Positions 22,881 through 31,098 of a stretch of 38,444 nucleotides of DNA are shown here, piece by piece. Below the pieces are notes generated by a model that saw nothing but the letters and a program-made list of their open reading frames with translations, was not told where the DNA came from and did no database searches. The position numbers and the translations under genes were made by a program. Every line of letters begins with the position of its first letter. Within the stretch, counting starts at the first letter, position 1. The DNA is from Prevotella sp. GTDB lineage: Bacteria > Bacteroidota > Bacteroidia > Bacteroidales > Bacteroidaceae. Where the stretch lies: contig JAILPA010000178.1 in NCBI GenBank assembly GCA_024690505.1, positions 1 through 38,444 on the forward strand, in the 5' to 3' direction.

Positions 22881-23990
22881 TCACTTAAAGAGCTTGATGA
22901 TCTCGCTGACCACGGGCTTGGCCTGATACTGGCGGTCGAAGAGCAGGGGGTAGTTGGTGCGTCCCTTGATGGGCCAGCCATTGAGCCACGAGCCGCCGTC
23001 GCTGACTCCCCAAAGGGTGATGCGGCTGATTTGGTGGCGGTGCTTGTAGTAAAGACGGAAGAACTGCATCCAGCGCTCGTCGAGCTCTTTCTGCTTGGCG
23101 GCAGGCAGACCGTCAATGTAGGGGTTGAACTTCTGCTGCAGCTCAAAGTTCTGGCTGATGTCGGCACCTCCGAAGCCCTGAGGGTTGGGCAGCACGTTCA
23201 GGTCGAGCTCGGTCATCATCACCTTCACGCCACAGGCAGCGAAGGCATCGATGCTCTTCTCATACTCTTCCAGGTTGGGATAGTCCAGACCGTTGTGGCT
23301 CTGCATACCCACGCCATCGATGCGCAGACCTTTGTCCTTCAGGCGCTTAACCAGACGGCACACGGCCTCGCGCTTGCCTGGCTGGCCCATGGAGTAGTCG
23401 TTGTAGTAGAGCTCGGCATCGGGGTCGGCCTCGTGAGCCGTACGGAAAGCAATCTCGATGAACTCCTCACCCAGAAGATTGTAGTAGGGTGACTTGCGGT
23501 AGGAGCCGTCGTCGTTGATAGCCTCGTTCACCACGTCCCAGCCGTGCACCTGGCCTTTGTAGTGGCCCACCACGGTCTTGATGTGCTTGATGAGGCGCTC
23601 CTTCAGCACCTCTTTCGAGGCAGGCGAGGCCGCATAGCCATTGGTGAACCACCAGTCGGGGGCCTGCGAATGCCATACCAGACAGTGGCCAATGACTTTC
23701 AGGTTGTGATCCTGACAATACTTCACGAATTTGTCGGCCACACGGAAGTCGAAGATTCCCTCGGCCGGTGCCAGCGTCTCGGGCTTCATGCAGTTCTCGG
23801 CCGTGGCGCAATTGAAGTGTCGATCCATCACGGCATCGGCCTCGGGCACCTGTCCGTCGCTTTGCCACTGGTTGATAGCCGCGCCGATGAGGCAATACTT
23901 GCCAATGGCGTCCTTCAGGCCCTGCTGGGCCACGGATGCCAGGGGCAGCATAGCCAAACAGAGCGCACAAATGATTACGTTACGTTTCAT
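22881..23990 (-). CDS. Endo-1,4-beta-xylanase, glycoside hydrolase family 10
   Basis: 369 residues: signal peptide (1-22, ending SVAQQ) and one GH10 TIM barrel with no binding module. It cuts internal beta-1,4 links in xylan. Motifs: FNCATAENCMKPE, GHCLVWHSQAPDW, acid/base E156 in WDVVNEAI, nucleophile E261 in MMTELDLNV, and TLWGVSDGGSWLNGWP near the end. Its ATG overlaps the symporter stop (ATGA at 23987-23990, - strand), so translation is coupled. With no CBM and with transport and side-chain enzymes next to it, it probably works on soluble oligosaccharides in the periplasm, in contrast to the modular GH10 enzyme at 35256. Confidence 0.96.
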   Translation of the reverse strand: MKRNVIICALCLAMLPLASVAQQGLKDAIGKYCLIGAAINQWQSDGQVPEADAVMDRHFNCATAENCMKPETLAPAEGIFDFRVADKFVKYCQDHNLKVIGHCLVWHSQAPDWWFTNGYAASPASKEVLKERLIKHIKTVVGHYKGQVHGWDVVNEAINDDGSYRKSPYYNLLGEEFIEIAFRTAHEADPDAELYYNDYSMGQPGKREAVCRLVKRLKDKGLRIDGVGMQSHNGLDYPNLEEYEKSIDAFAACGVKVMMTELDLNVLPNPQGFGGADISQNFELQQKFNPYIDGLPAAKQKELDERWMQFFRLYYKHRHQISRITLWGVSDGGSWLNGWPIKGRTNYPLLFDRQYQAKPVVSEIIKLFK

Positions 23991-25390
23991 AAGCTGCGTG
24001 CCTCAATTTCCTTGTTAATCTGGTCAAGCTTCTCGTCGGTGAGGGGATACTTGTGGACGAGGTAACCCACAACCACGAGCAGAAGGGCGGGAATGACAGT
24101 AGTGAACAGCAGGATGGCATTCTGCGCCGTGGCGGAATATTCGTTCAGTTTGGGATAATAGGCATTTACCGGGCCGCTGATGAACGATGCCAGGAATACC
24201 ACCACAAAGATACTGAGCACCAGCTGTAAGCACTTGTTGGCCTTAAACTCCTGCCACATCTCACCGAACGAGACTGGCTTCTCGGGCGTAGTGGTGATGT
24301 TCTCCTTACTGCCCATGAAGCATAGCATGAGGAGGACGAAGCCGGCAATGGCAAAGATACACGTCACCGTGAACCACGCCATGGGGTCGGTAGCTAATGC
24401 CGACTGTTCGCTGGCAAAGTTGAAGCCAATCCAACCCATTACCAGGGGCGTTATCCAGCCAGCAATGGAGAAGCCTGCCTTGAACGCTACGCCTGCCAAC
24501 GCATTGACGGTGGCAGCAGGACGGTTACCGGTACGGTACTCAGCCTCCGTAATGACTTCTGGAACCAGCGCCCACATGAGCGAGCCCACCAGCAGACCCA
24601 CGCCGGTCATCACCTTGGCTATCTGCACAATGGCATTACAGTTCTCAACGTCGAAGAATTTGCCAATGGTGAACAGCAGGGCAAACCCAGCCAAACCGAT
24701 GGAAAGGAGCGTGTAATAAAGCCCCTTCTTGCCAAGCCATCTCTTCAAAATTGGCAGAGAGGGCAAGATAACGAAAGCCGGAATGGTGCCGATAGCCATG
24801 AACGTGGCCTGGTTCCAATCAATAGCCGTATGGACGCACATGGCAAGACCGATGGGGAAACCTGCCTGAACCACTATCTGGCCAATGTTGGCACAGACCA
24901 TTCGTGTGGAGGTAAGTATCAGCACCTCGTCGTTGTCGCGGGTCATACTTGCCATGATAGAGCCGTAAGGTATGTTCACCACCGAATAAATCATGCTCAG
25001 CACAGTATAGCTGACCGAGGCATAGACAATCTTCATGCCCATTGACCATGTGGCTGCCTGAGGAAGCATCAGCAAGCAGGCAGCAACGGTAAGGGGGATT
25101 CCCCCGTAAAGCAGATAGGTGCGATATTTGCCCAGCTTGGGATTGCGGTTATCAATATACCGCCCCACCACAGGACTCCAGAAGCAGTCAATGAGCCTCA
25201 CCGTGAGGATAAGCCCGCTGACGAAGGCGGGATTGATTTTCAGCACCGTCGTGAGGTAAATCATCAGGTAGCAAGCCACCGTTTGGAAAATCAGATTCTG
25301 GGCCAAGTCGCCCGAGCCGAAGCCGATGCGCTGCAGCCATGATAGCTTGTAGAAGCCTTTCGCTTCCTGAGTAGCTACGTTTGTTGCCAT
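23987..25390 (-). CDS. GPH-family sugar:cation symporter (xylo-oligosaccharide transporter)
   Basis: 467 residues with about twelve hydrophobic segments and no cleavable signal, an inner-membrane carrier of the glycoside-pentoside-hexuronide:cation symporter family. The N-terminal signature is FGSGDLAQNLIFQTV, followed by the loop motif LIDCFWSPVVGRYIDNRNPKLGKYRTY, typical of the family. It is first in the operon and coupled to the GH10 gene, so it most likely imports xylose-containing oligosaccharides or aldouronic products. This position matches the transporter gene (xynD) of Prevotella xylanase clusters, an identification by context rather than alignment. Transcription probably begins at the -7 box 25435-25442. 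Confidence 0.92.
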   Translation of the reverse strand: MATNVATQEAKGFYKLSWLQRIGFGSGDLAQNLIFQTVACYLMIYLTTVLKINPAFVSGLILTVRLIDCFWSPVVGRYIDNRNPKLGKYRTYLLYGGIPLTVAACLLMLPQAATWSMGMKIVYASVSYTVLSMIYSVVNIPYGSIMASMTRDNDEVLILTSTRMVCANIGQIVVQAGFPIGLAMCVHTAIDWNQATFMAIGTIPAFVILPSLPILKRWLGKKGLYYTLLSIGLAGFALLFTIGKFFDVENCNAIVQIAKVMTGVGLLVGSLMWALVPEVITEAEYRTGNRPAATVNALAGVAFKAGFSIAGWITPLVMGWIGFNFASEQSALATDPMAWFTVTCIFAIAGFVLLMLCFMGSKENITTTPEKPVSFGEMWQEFKANKCLQLVLSIFVVVFLASFISGPVNAYYPKLNEYSATAQNAILLFTTVIPALLLVVVGYLVHKYPLTDEKLDQINKEIEARSL

Positions 25391-25434
25391 GATTGTAATG
25401 TCGTTGTTTGTTTAAGATTTTAGGATATTACCTG

Positions 25435-25442
25435 CAAAGGTA
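25435..25442 (-). promoter_or_regulatory. -7 box of the xylan operon
   Basis: On the - strand it reads TACCTTTG, 44 bases before the symporter ATG. No exact TTTG at the usual distance, suggesting dependence on an activator. Between this and the divergent promoter at 25549 is a dyad TTTGTT-N7-AACAAA (25492-25510), a candidate operator. Confidence 0.55.
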
Positions 25443-25548
25443 GGCATTATTCCCAGAAAGAGCGTTTGTTTGCGTAACAGATGCTTGCGAATTTGTTTCA
25501 TTGCAACAAAAAGACATCAAGAAACGCGGTTTCATCGGATTTTTTCCG

Positions 25549-25556
25549 TACTTTTG
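25549..25556 (+). promoter_or_regulatory. -7 box of the esterase/NhaC pair
   Basis: TACTTTTG matches TAnnTTTG but lies 190 bases before the start codon at 25746, giving an unusually long leader filled by a 22-bp tandem repeat. The -33 is not evident. Confidence 0.5.
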
Positions 25557-25731
25557 TCCTTCAGATGCGAACCACAAAAACCATGTGCGCGAACCGATAG
25601 AGCCACGAACAGGAACCGCCAGAACTATGGGTGCGAAACGCCTGGTCTACGAGCGGAAACTACCAGGACTACGAACGGAAACCATCAGGACTACGAGCGG
25701 AAACTACCGGAACTACGAACGGAAACCATAA
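25556..25731 (+). repeat. Degenerate 22-bp tandem repeat in the esterase 5' leader
   Basis: Eight consecutive 22-base units, best preserved in the last four (25644, 25666, 25688, 25710), each close to GGACTACGARCGGAAAC plus about five bases (ACCA/CATCA). Earlier units (25556, 25578, 25600, 25622) keep the CGAAC/GGAAC core at the same phase. As 22 is not a multiple of three, this is not a coding repeat. There are no spacers, so it is not a CRISPR. Confidence 0.85.
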
Positions 25732-25745
25732 AAAATATTGAAGAT

Positions 25746-27740
25746 ATGAAACAGAAGTTCCTTCTTTTGTACGCTTTACTTCTCTGTGTATCATCGGCCA
25801 TGGCCGGCGGCCTGAAGCTGCCCCAGCTGTTCCAGGACGGCATGGTGCTTCAGCGCGGTGTTGACATTCCCGTATGGGGATGGGCCGATGCTGGTCAGAC
25901 GGTCACCGTCAGCCTGGCCGACGCCAAGGGCAAGGGCAAGGTACTGAGTAGTGCCACCACAACGGCCGGCACCGATGGCTGCTGGCGTGTAGAGCTGCCC
26001 AAGAACAGAAGAATGAAGGCCGGCGGGCCGTACACCTTAGAGTTTAGAACAACCAACTCCATATCCATCAAGGACGTGCTGCTGGGCGACGTGTGGCTAC
26101 TGTCAGGCCAGTCGAATATCGATGTGACGATAGAGCGCGTCTACCCGATTTACACCGATGAAATCGATGATTTTTCACTCGACGGTGTGCGTCTGTTCCG
26201 CGTTCAGAACGACACCAGCACCCATGGCGTGAAGGACGACATCCGCCCCACCAGCATCAACTGGAAGCCGCTGACGAAGGAGAACGCATGGCTCTTCTCG
26301 GCTGTCGGTTCCTTCCTTGGCAAAAGGATGTTCCAGTCGACGGGCGTGCCCCAAGGCATCATCGTCAACAGCTGGGGCGGCACCCCCATCGAAGCCTGGA
26401 TCTCAGCCGACTCGCTGAAGCGCGACTACCCCATGCTGGTGAAGAGGACTCAGCTCTTCCAAAACGACAGCTACGTAAGGGCACAGATGCAGGCCAATGG
26501 TGAAGCCAGCCGGCGGTGGAACGAGATACTCAACCAGGCAGACGACGTGCAGAACTATTCCCGTCTTTCCTATCAGGATGCCGACTGGCAGGAGATTGAC
26601 CAAAAGGATTGGAACTGGTGGGGTACGGGCTCAGTTTGGCTGCGCCAACACATCACTATTGACAAGGCACACGCCGGAAGGCCCGCCCGTTTGCTGCTGG
26701 GCACCCTCTACGACCAGGACGTCACCTACCTCAACGGGCAGCAGATAGGACAGACTGGTTATCAGTATCCTCCTCGCCGCTACGACATTCCAGAGGGTCT
26801 GCTGCAAGAGGGCGACAACGTGATTGCCATCCGTTTCATCAATAAGAGCGGTGCTGCCCATTTCATCCCCGAGAAGCCTTATCTACTCTGTTTCGGTGAC
26901 GACCGTCTTTCGCAGAACCCCATGCCGAGAGACGTGATACCCCTCGGCACAACGTGGAAGATGCACGTCGGCGCCCAGATGCCATCATGTCCCAGCGGTG
27001 ACGTGTCGCTTCAGAACCTTCCCACCACGCTCTACAATGCCGTGCTCCATCCTCTGGCCCCCTTCGCCCTCTCAGGCGTTGTCTGGTACCAGGGCGAGTC
27101 GAATGTGGGCAATCCTTCCCCCTATGCTGACTACCTGACCAAGCTGATAGGTTGCTGGCGCGACCGCTGGCAACGTCAGGACTTGCCCTTCGTCGTGGTA
27201 CAGCTGGCCAACTACGATGGTCGCCAGCAGACAGGCAGGCCAAGCCCTATCGTCTTCCAGTCGGAGCCCGTCAACAGCAACTGGGCCCGTCTGCGCGAGG
27301 CCCAGCGCCTGACGTCGGAGAAGCTACCATACGTGGAGCTGGCCACCGCCATCGACCTGGGTGAGACGGTCGACATCCATCCGCTGCGCAAGAAGGAGGT
27401 GGCCGAACGCATTGGCGCCTGCTTCGACCGCATGGTCTACAGCAAGCGCGTGGCGCTGTCGCCCCGTGTAGCGAAGACCGTGGTGAACGGGCGCGACATC
27501 CGCCTGATTCTCGACCAGCCCATGCGCTCCGAGGCCGAGCTGAGATTCTTTGAGGTGGCAGGCGCCGACGGCCGTTACCATAACGCCACAGCCCGCCAAG
27601 AGGGCGCCATGGTCATCCTCATCTCATCGCCAGTCGACCAGCCTCGCTCTTTGCGCTATGCCTGGAAGGACAATCCGCTGGGCTTGAACGTTTACAACCC
27701 ACAGGGCTGGCCATTGCTGCCCCAACAGATTGAGCTATGA
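25746..27740 (+). CDS. SGNH acetylesterase with inserted sugar-binding domain (sialate O-acetylesterase/CE20-like)
   Basis: 664 residues. Start at MKQKFLLLYAL, which opens a signal peptide (1-20, ending AMA); the open frame upstream is the 22-bp repeat and is not coding. Catalytic blocks are LLSGQSNIDV (Ser123), VNSWGGTPIEAW, WYQGESNVGNP and the late DLGETVDIHP that supplies Asp and His. Between them, about residues 270-390, lies a GH2-like jelly roll (GTGSVWLRQHITI, VTYLNGQQIGQTGYQYPPRRYDIPEG). SGNH enzymes with such an insert include sialate O-acetylesterases and the xylan-active CE20 family. Next to a xylan operon, removing acetyl groups from xylan or its oligosaccharides is the likelier role. 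Its stop overlaps the NhaC start (ATGA). Confidence 0.88.
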   Translation: MKQKFLLLYALLLCVSSAMAGGLKLPQLFQDGMVLQRGVDIPVWGWADAGQTVTVSLADAKGKGKVLSSATTTAGTDGCWRVELPKNRRMKAGGPYTLEFRTTNSISIKDVLLGDVWLLSGQSNIDVTIERVYPIYTDEIDDFSLDGVRLFRVQNDTSTHGVKDDIRPTSINWKPLTKENAWLFSAVGSFLGKRMFQSTGVPQGIIVNSWGGTPIEAWISADSLKRDYPMLVKRTQLFQNDSYVRAQMQANGEASRRWNEILNQADDVQNYSRLSYQDADWQEIDQKDWNWWGTGSVWLRQHITIDKAHAGRPARLLLGTLYDQDVTYLNGQQIGQTGYQYPPRRYDIPEGLLQEGDNVIAIRFINKSGAAHFIPEKPYLLCFGDDRLSQNPMPRDVIPLGTTWKMHVGAQMPSCPSGDVSLQNLPTTLYNAVLHPLAPFALSGVVWYQGESNVGNPSPYADYLTKLIGCWRDRWQRQDLPFVVVQLANYDGRQQTGRPSPIVFQSEPVNSNWARLREAQRLTSEKLPYVELATAIDLGETVDIHPLRKKEVAERIGACFDRMVYSKRVALSPRVAKTVVNGRDIRLILDQPMRSEAELRFFEVAGADGRYHNATARQEGAMVILISSPVDQPRSLRYAWKDNPLGLNVYNPQGWPLLPQQIEL

Positions 27741-29170
27741 GCCGGCCCCTTCCCCACCCCCTCGTTGCCGCTATCCCAATAGTGGTGCTCATCATCCTGC
27801 TGGCCATAATAATAGCACTGTTCGGCAGCGACGCCCTAAGCGGCGGCAGTCAGGTGGCGCTGCTCATGGCATTGGCCGTGTGCGTATTTATCTCAATGGT
27901 GTTCTACCGAGTGCCGTGGATTAGGTTCGAGCAGCAGATAGCCAAGACGATGGGCGGTGTGGCTATCACGGTGCTCATCCTGCTGGCTGTGGGCATGTTG
28001 GCCGGTTCATGGATGGTGAGCGGCATCGTTCCTACATTAATATATTACGGTGTGCAGATGCTGTCGCCCCAGTTCTTCCTGCTGTGTGCCTGTGTCATCT
28101 GCGCTCTGGTGTCGTTGCTGTCGGGCAGTTCGTGGACTACCATCGCCACTATCGGCGTAGCCCTCTTGGGTATCAGCCATGCTCTGGGCATCAGCGAGGC
28201 AGTGGCAGCCGGAGCCATCATCTCGGGGGCCTACTTTGGTGACAAGATGTCGCCGCTGAGCGACACCACCATCCTGGCTTCGTCGACCACGGGCGTAGAC
28301 ATCTTCACTCACATCCGCTACATGATGTTCACAACCATGCCCGCCTTCGCCATCACCCTGATTATCTTTGCCATGATAGGCCTGGGGCAGGGCAGCGACA
28401 GCGTGGTTCACGTAGGCCAGTACACCGAGGGCCTGGCCGCCACGTACAACATCTCGCTCTGGACACTCCTTGTCCCCGTGCTCACGGCTGTGCTCATCGT
28501 GCGCCGCGTGCCGTCGCTCATTGTGCTCTTCCTCTCGGCACTGATGGCTGGCGTCATGGCACTTGTCATGCAGCCGCACATCCTGATGCAGATTGCCTCG
28601 CCTGCCGAAGAGATGTCACAAGCCGGAACGCTGGCACGCGGACTCGCCATCACCTACTTTGGCCCAACGAATGTGGACACAGGCTACGCCGAGCTGAACG
28701 AGCTCGTCTCTACGGGCGGCATGGCCGGTATGCTCAACACCATCTGGCTCATCATCTGCGCCATGTGCTTCGGTGCGGTGATGGTGGCCAGCGGCATGAT
28801 CGAGAGCATCACCCGCGTGGTCATCAGCTGGGTGCGCAACCGTGTGGGACTGGTGGCATCAACCGCCGGAACAGGGTTCTTCCTCAACATCACCACGGGC
28901 GACCAGTTCATCAGCATCGTCCTGACGGCCAACATGTTCCAAAACGTGTACGAGCGCCAGGGCTACGAGCCGCGACTGCTGAGCCGTACGGCCGAAGACT
29001 CGGCCACCGTCACCAGCGTGCTCGTGCCATGGAACACCTGCGGCATGACGCAGAGCACCGTGCTCGGCGTTGCCACCATTGCATATCTTCCTTATTGTTT
29101 CTTTAATCTTCTCAGTCCGCTAATGACCATCATCGTGGCCGCCATAGGCTGGAAGATCAAGCGCAGATGA
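27737..29170 (+). CDS. nhaC: NhaC-family Na+/H+ antiporter
   Basis: 477 residues, about eleven or twelve membrane segments, no cleaved signal. Recognisable blocks are LLSGSSWTTIATIGVALLG, SGAYFGDKMSPLSDTT and LVPWNTCGMTQSTVLGV, which are conserved in NhaC antiporters. The protein would exchange Na+ for H+ across the inner membrane. Its ATG overlaps the esterase stop, so the two are made together. One reading is that it offsets acid or sodium load arising from acetate release and cation-coupled sugar uptake; this is inference from position. Some NhaC relatives carry organic acids, so a substrate other than Na+/H+ is possible. Confidence 0.88.
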   Translation: MSRPLPHPLVAAIPIVVLIILLAIIIALFGSDALSGGSQVALLMALAVCVFISMVFYRVPWIRFEQQIAKTMGGVAITVLILLAVGMLAGSWMVSGIVPTLIYYGVQMLSPQFFLLCACVICALVSLLSGSSWTTIATIGVALLGISHALGISEAVAAGAIISGAYFGDKMSPLSDTTILASSTTGVDIFTHIRYMMFTTMPAFAITLIIFAMIGLGQGSDSVVHVGQYTEGLAATYNISLWTLLVPVLTAVLIVRRVPSLIVLFLSALMAGVMALVMQPHILMQIASPAEEMSQAGTLARGLAITYFGPTNVDTGYAELNELVSTGGMAGMLNTIWLIICAMCFGAVMVASGMIESITRVVISWVRNRVGLVASTAGTGFFLNITTGDQFISIVLTANMFQNVYERQGYEPRLLSRTAEDSATVTSVLVPWNTCGMTQSTVLGVATIAYLPYCFFNLLSPLMTIIVAAIGWKIKRR

Positions 29171-29185
29171 GCGCGAGGCTGACAC

Positions 29186-30220
29186 TCAGAATGGTTTCAG
29201 CCCCTTCACTGCATCCTGTGCAGTGATGCGCTTGCCGCCATTGTCGAGGTCGATGAGGACGTAGCGGTTGTTGCCCATACCCAGCTCCTTCATATACGAC
29301 AGCTGGCGCAGTCCATGACGGCTTTCTATGCGTTCCACCATGTCGTGGTGCTCCTCGGCAGTCATGGCATAGATGATGTCGATGCAGGCCTGGTCGATGG
29401 CCAGGATGTCGGTCGAGGAAAGGATGCCCACGTTCGGGGTGACGACCGGCGCTGCAGCCACGCCCTCACAGTCGCACGACACGGACATGTTGCGCATGAC
29501 ATTGACGTAGGTGACACGAGGGCCGAAGTAGTCGATGGTGGCCTTGGTCGACTCAGTCATACGCTCCATGAACTCCTCCTCGGCTATGTCCCACTGGTTG
29601 GGCTGGCCCGGCGTGGTGTGGATCCAGGCCTTGCCGATGCGACCGTCGGCACAGCCGATGCCGATGTTCTTGTTAGAGCCACCGAAGCCACCCTGTGTGT
29701 GCCCTTTGAAATGGGTCAACGCCACCATGGCGTCGTAGTTGGTGAGATGGCCGCCAACCGACATTTTCTTGAACCACTTGCCACCGACGACGGGCAGTGT
29801 GGTGGTGCCCTGTTCGTCGAGGATATCTACCGGACAGAACGTCCAGCCGTTCACCTTCAGCGTCTTGCGGTGCTGGTCGGTGGTGTAGCGATCGCCCTCG
29901 TAGTAAGTGTTCGTCTCGATGACGGTAGCCCCCTTCAGGTCTTTCTCCAGCAGGGCCTTCACCCATTCGCGCGGGATGATGTTAGGTCCCTTGGCCTCGC
30001 CAGTATGCAGCTTCACGCCCACATGTCCCTCTATTTGACCGCTCACCTGCTCGTAGGCTTTGATGAGTCCCTCGGCTGAGAGATTTCGGGTAAAATACAC
30101 GACGGACTCGTTGCCCGTTCGCTCTTCATAGGGAACGTACTTGTTGCCGTCCTTTACCTGTGCCGTCGAAGCACTTGCTGATAACAGTCCACACATGGCC
30201 ACAAAAACAAACTTCTTCAT
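29186..30220 (-). CDS. Secreted stand-alone DUF362 protein
   Basis: 344 residues, signal peptide 1-20 (ending STAQ), then one DUF362 domain with HVGVKLHTGEAKGPNIIP, MVALTHFKGHTQGGFGGSNKNIGIG and the late DILAIDQACIDIIY. Many DUF362 proteins end in a 4Fe-4S ferredoxin module; here only CDCEG (about residue 247) is seen and no CxxCxxC cluster, so this is the cluster-free type. Function unknown. It is the second DUF362 protein in the window, the other being fused to a propeller at 940-3138; the shared region is limited to the core motifs. It converges on the NhaC gene with a 15-base gap. A possible -7 box is at 30325-30332. Confidence 0.85.
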   Translation of the reverse strand: MKKFVFVAMCGLLSASASTAQVKDGNKYVPYEERTGNESVVYFTRNLSAEGLIKAYEQVSGQIEGHVGVKLHTGEAKGPNIIPREWVKALLEKDLKGATVIETNTYYEGDRYTTDQHRKTLKVNGWTFCPVDILDEQGTTTLPVVGGKWFKKMSVGGHLTNYDAMVALTHFKGHTQGGFGGSNKNIGIGCADGRIGKAWIHTTPGQPNQWDIAEEEFMERMTESTKATIDYFGPRVTYVNVMRNMSVSCDCEGVAAAPVVTPNVGILSSTDILAIDQACIDIIYAMTAEEHHDMVERIESRHGLRQLSYMKELGMGNNRYVLIDLDNGGKRITAQDAVKGLKPF

Positions 30221-30324
30221 AGTTTAGTATTATTGAATTTAAGCACACACTTCCAACAACCCCGATTATGCTTGCCTGAGTAAAGGCAAGTACACAAGCG
30301 AGAAGCCATTGAAAAAATCAGGGC

Positions 30325-30332
30325 CAAAATTA
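30325..30332 (-). promoter_or_regulatory. Possible -7 box of the stand-alone DUF362 gene
   Basis: On the - strand it reads TAATTTTG (TAnnTTTG), about 105 bases before the ATG. The leader contains a CTTGCC/GGCAAG hairpin (30271-30290). No -33 match is seen. Confidence 0.4.
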
Positions 30333-30509
30333 CTAATAATTTTTGATTTCACCATCATCTTTGCTGCTATTTTTTTGATTATTTAGTATTGGTGTCAATT
30401 GAAACGTTTTCCGTTTTTCAGATTTCATCCTTTATCAGGGGGCTCTCATCTGTTGTGGCGATGATGGGGCTTGGATAGATAATAGACTATGCAAGGCTGC
30501 ATCAGACAG

Positions 30510-30707
30510 CGAATTTTCTTTACATCAATATTCCTTCAAAAAGAAAAGCATCGTTTCAAGGGCGGAAAAGTACCGCTTTTCGGGTCAAAAAGCTGTCCTT
30601 TTCCACCCTCAAAGCGGTGCTTTTCCAAAAGACCCGCCGCACGGCACTTTTCGCAAATTTGAATTTTCCTGACATTTCACACACCCGATTGAACTATTGC
30701 GATGTCT
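30510..30707. repeat. Family A intergenic palindromic repeat, copy 2
   Basis: Same orientation as copy 1: GAATTTTCTTTACATCAATA at the left, the arm CCCTCAAAGCGGTGCTTTTCC (30605-30625) with a slightly diverged partner GGAAAAGTACCGCTTT (30564-30579), and ATTGAACTATTGCGATGTCT at the right. The rest of this 878-base gap (30221-31098) holds no gene that I can see. Confidence 0.85.
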
Positions 30708-30732
30708 ATCGGACTTCTAACAAATAGAGTTA

Positions 30733-30882
30733 CAGCCCCCCCGACCCCTCCCCTTGAGGGGGGGACGGCGGCAGGCTTCAGCGAGTCTTCCCTCCCTTCA
30801 AAGGAAGGGCATAGGCACACCCACTTCATGGGGAACCGGATGGGGCTCTCCTGGGGAGCAGGAGGCTTAAGGGAGGGGACTG
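30733..30882. repeat. G/C-rich palindromic element related to the 6281-6444 element
   Basis: It starts CAGCCCCCCCGACCCCTCCC and ends GGCTTAAGGGAGGGGACTG, imperfect inverted ends with the same CAG...CTG tips. Inside is CCCTCCCTTCAAAGGAAGGG, close to the TCCCTTCAAGGGG next to the left end of the first element. The 33-bp units are absent. Confidence 0.55.
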
Positions 30883-31048
30883 CTAAAAAACGTAACACTG
30901 CGCATTACAGAGCGTAACAGGCCGACTTACAGATATAGCTGGTTGTACTATGCTGACAAAAACGGGCAGAAAATCTGCTGACTCCAGATTGTTGGGAGCC
31001 GAAACAGGGGAAATATGAAGGATGAGAGGCGAAAAAAACAGTAACCTC

Positions 31049-31079
31049 TTTGGGCTTCCACTATTTTTCATTACCTTTG
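31049..31079 (+). promoter_or_regulatory. -33/-7 promoter of the M6 protease gene
   Basis: TTTG (31049-31052), 19 bases, TACCTTTG (31072-31079), 19 bases before the ATG, giving a very short leader. Confidence 0.75.
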
Positions 31080-31098
31080 CGCCAAGATAATCAACACT

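Noticed and set aside
25556..25731. Possible CRISPR array
   Set aside because: The 22-bp units are contiguous with no unique spacers, and no cas gene is present.
25470..25745. N-terminal extension of the SGNH acetylesterase
   Set aside because: The translated stretch is the 22-bp repeat, which shifts frame each unit, and a clear signal peptide starts at 25746.
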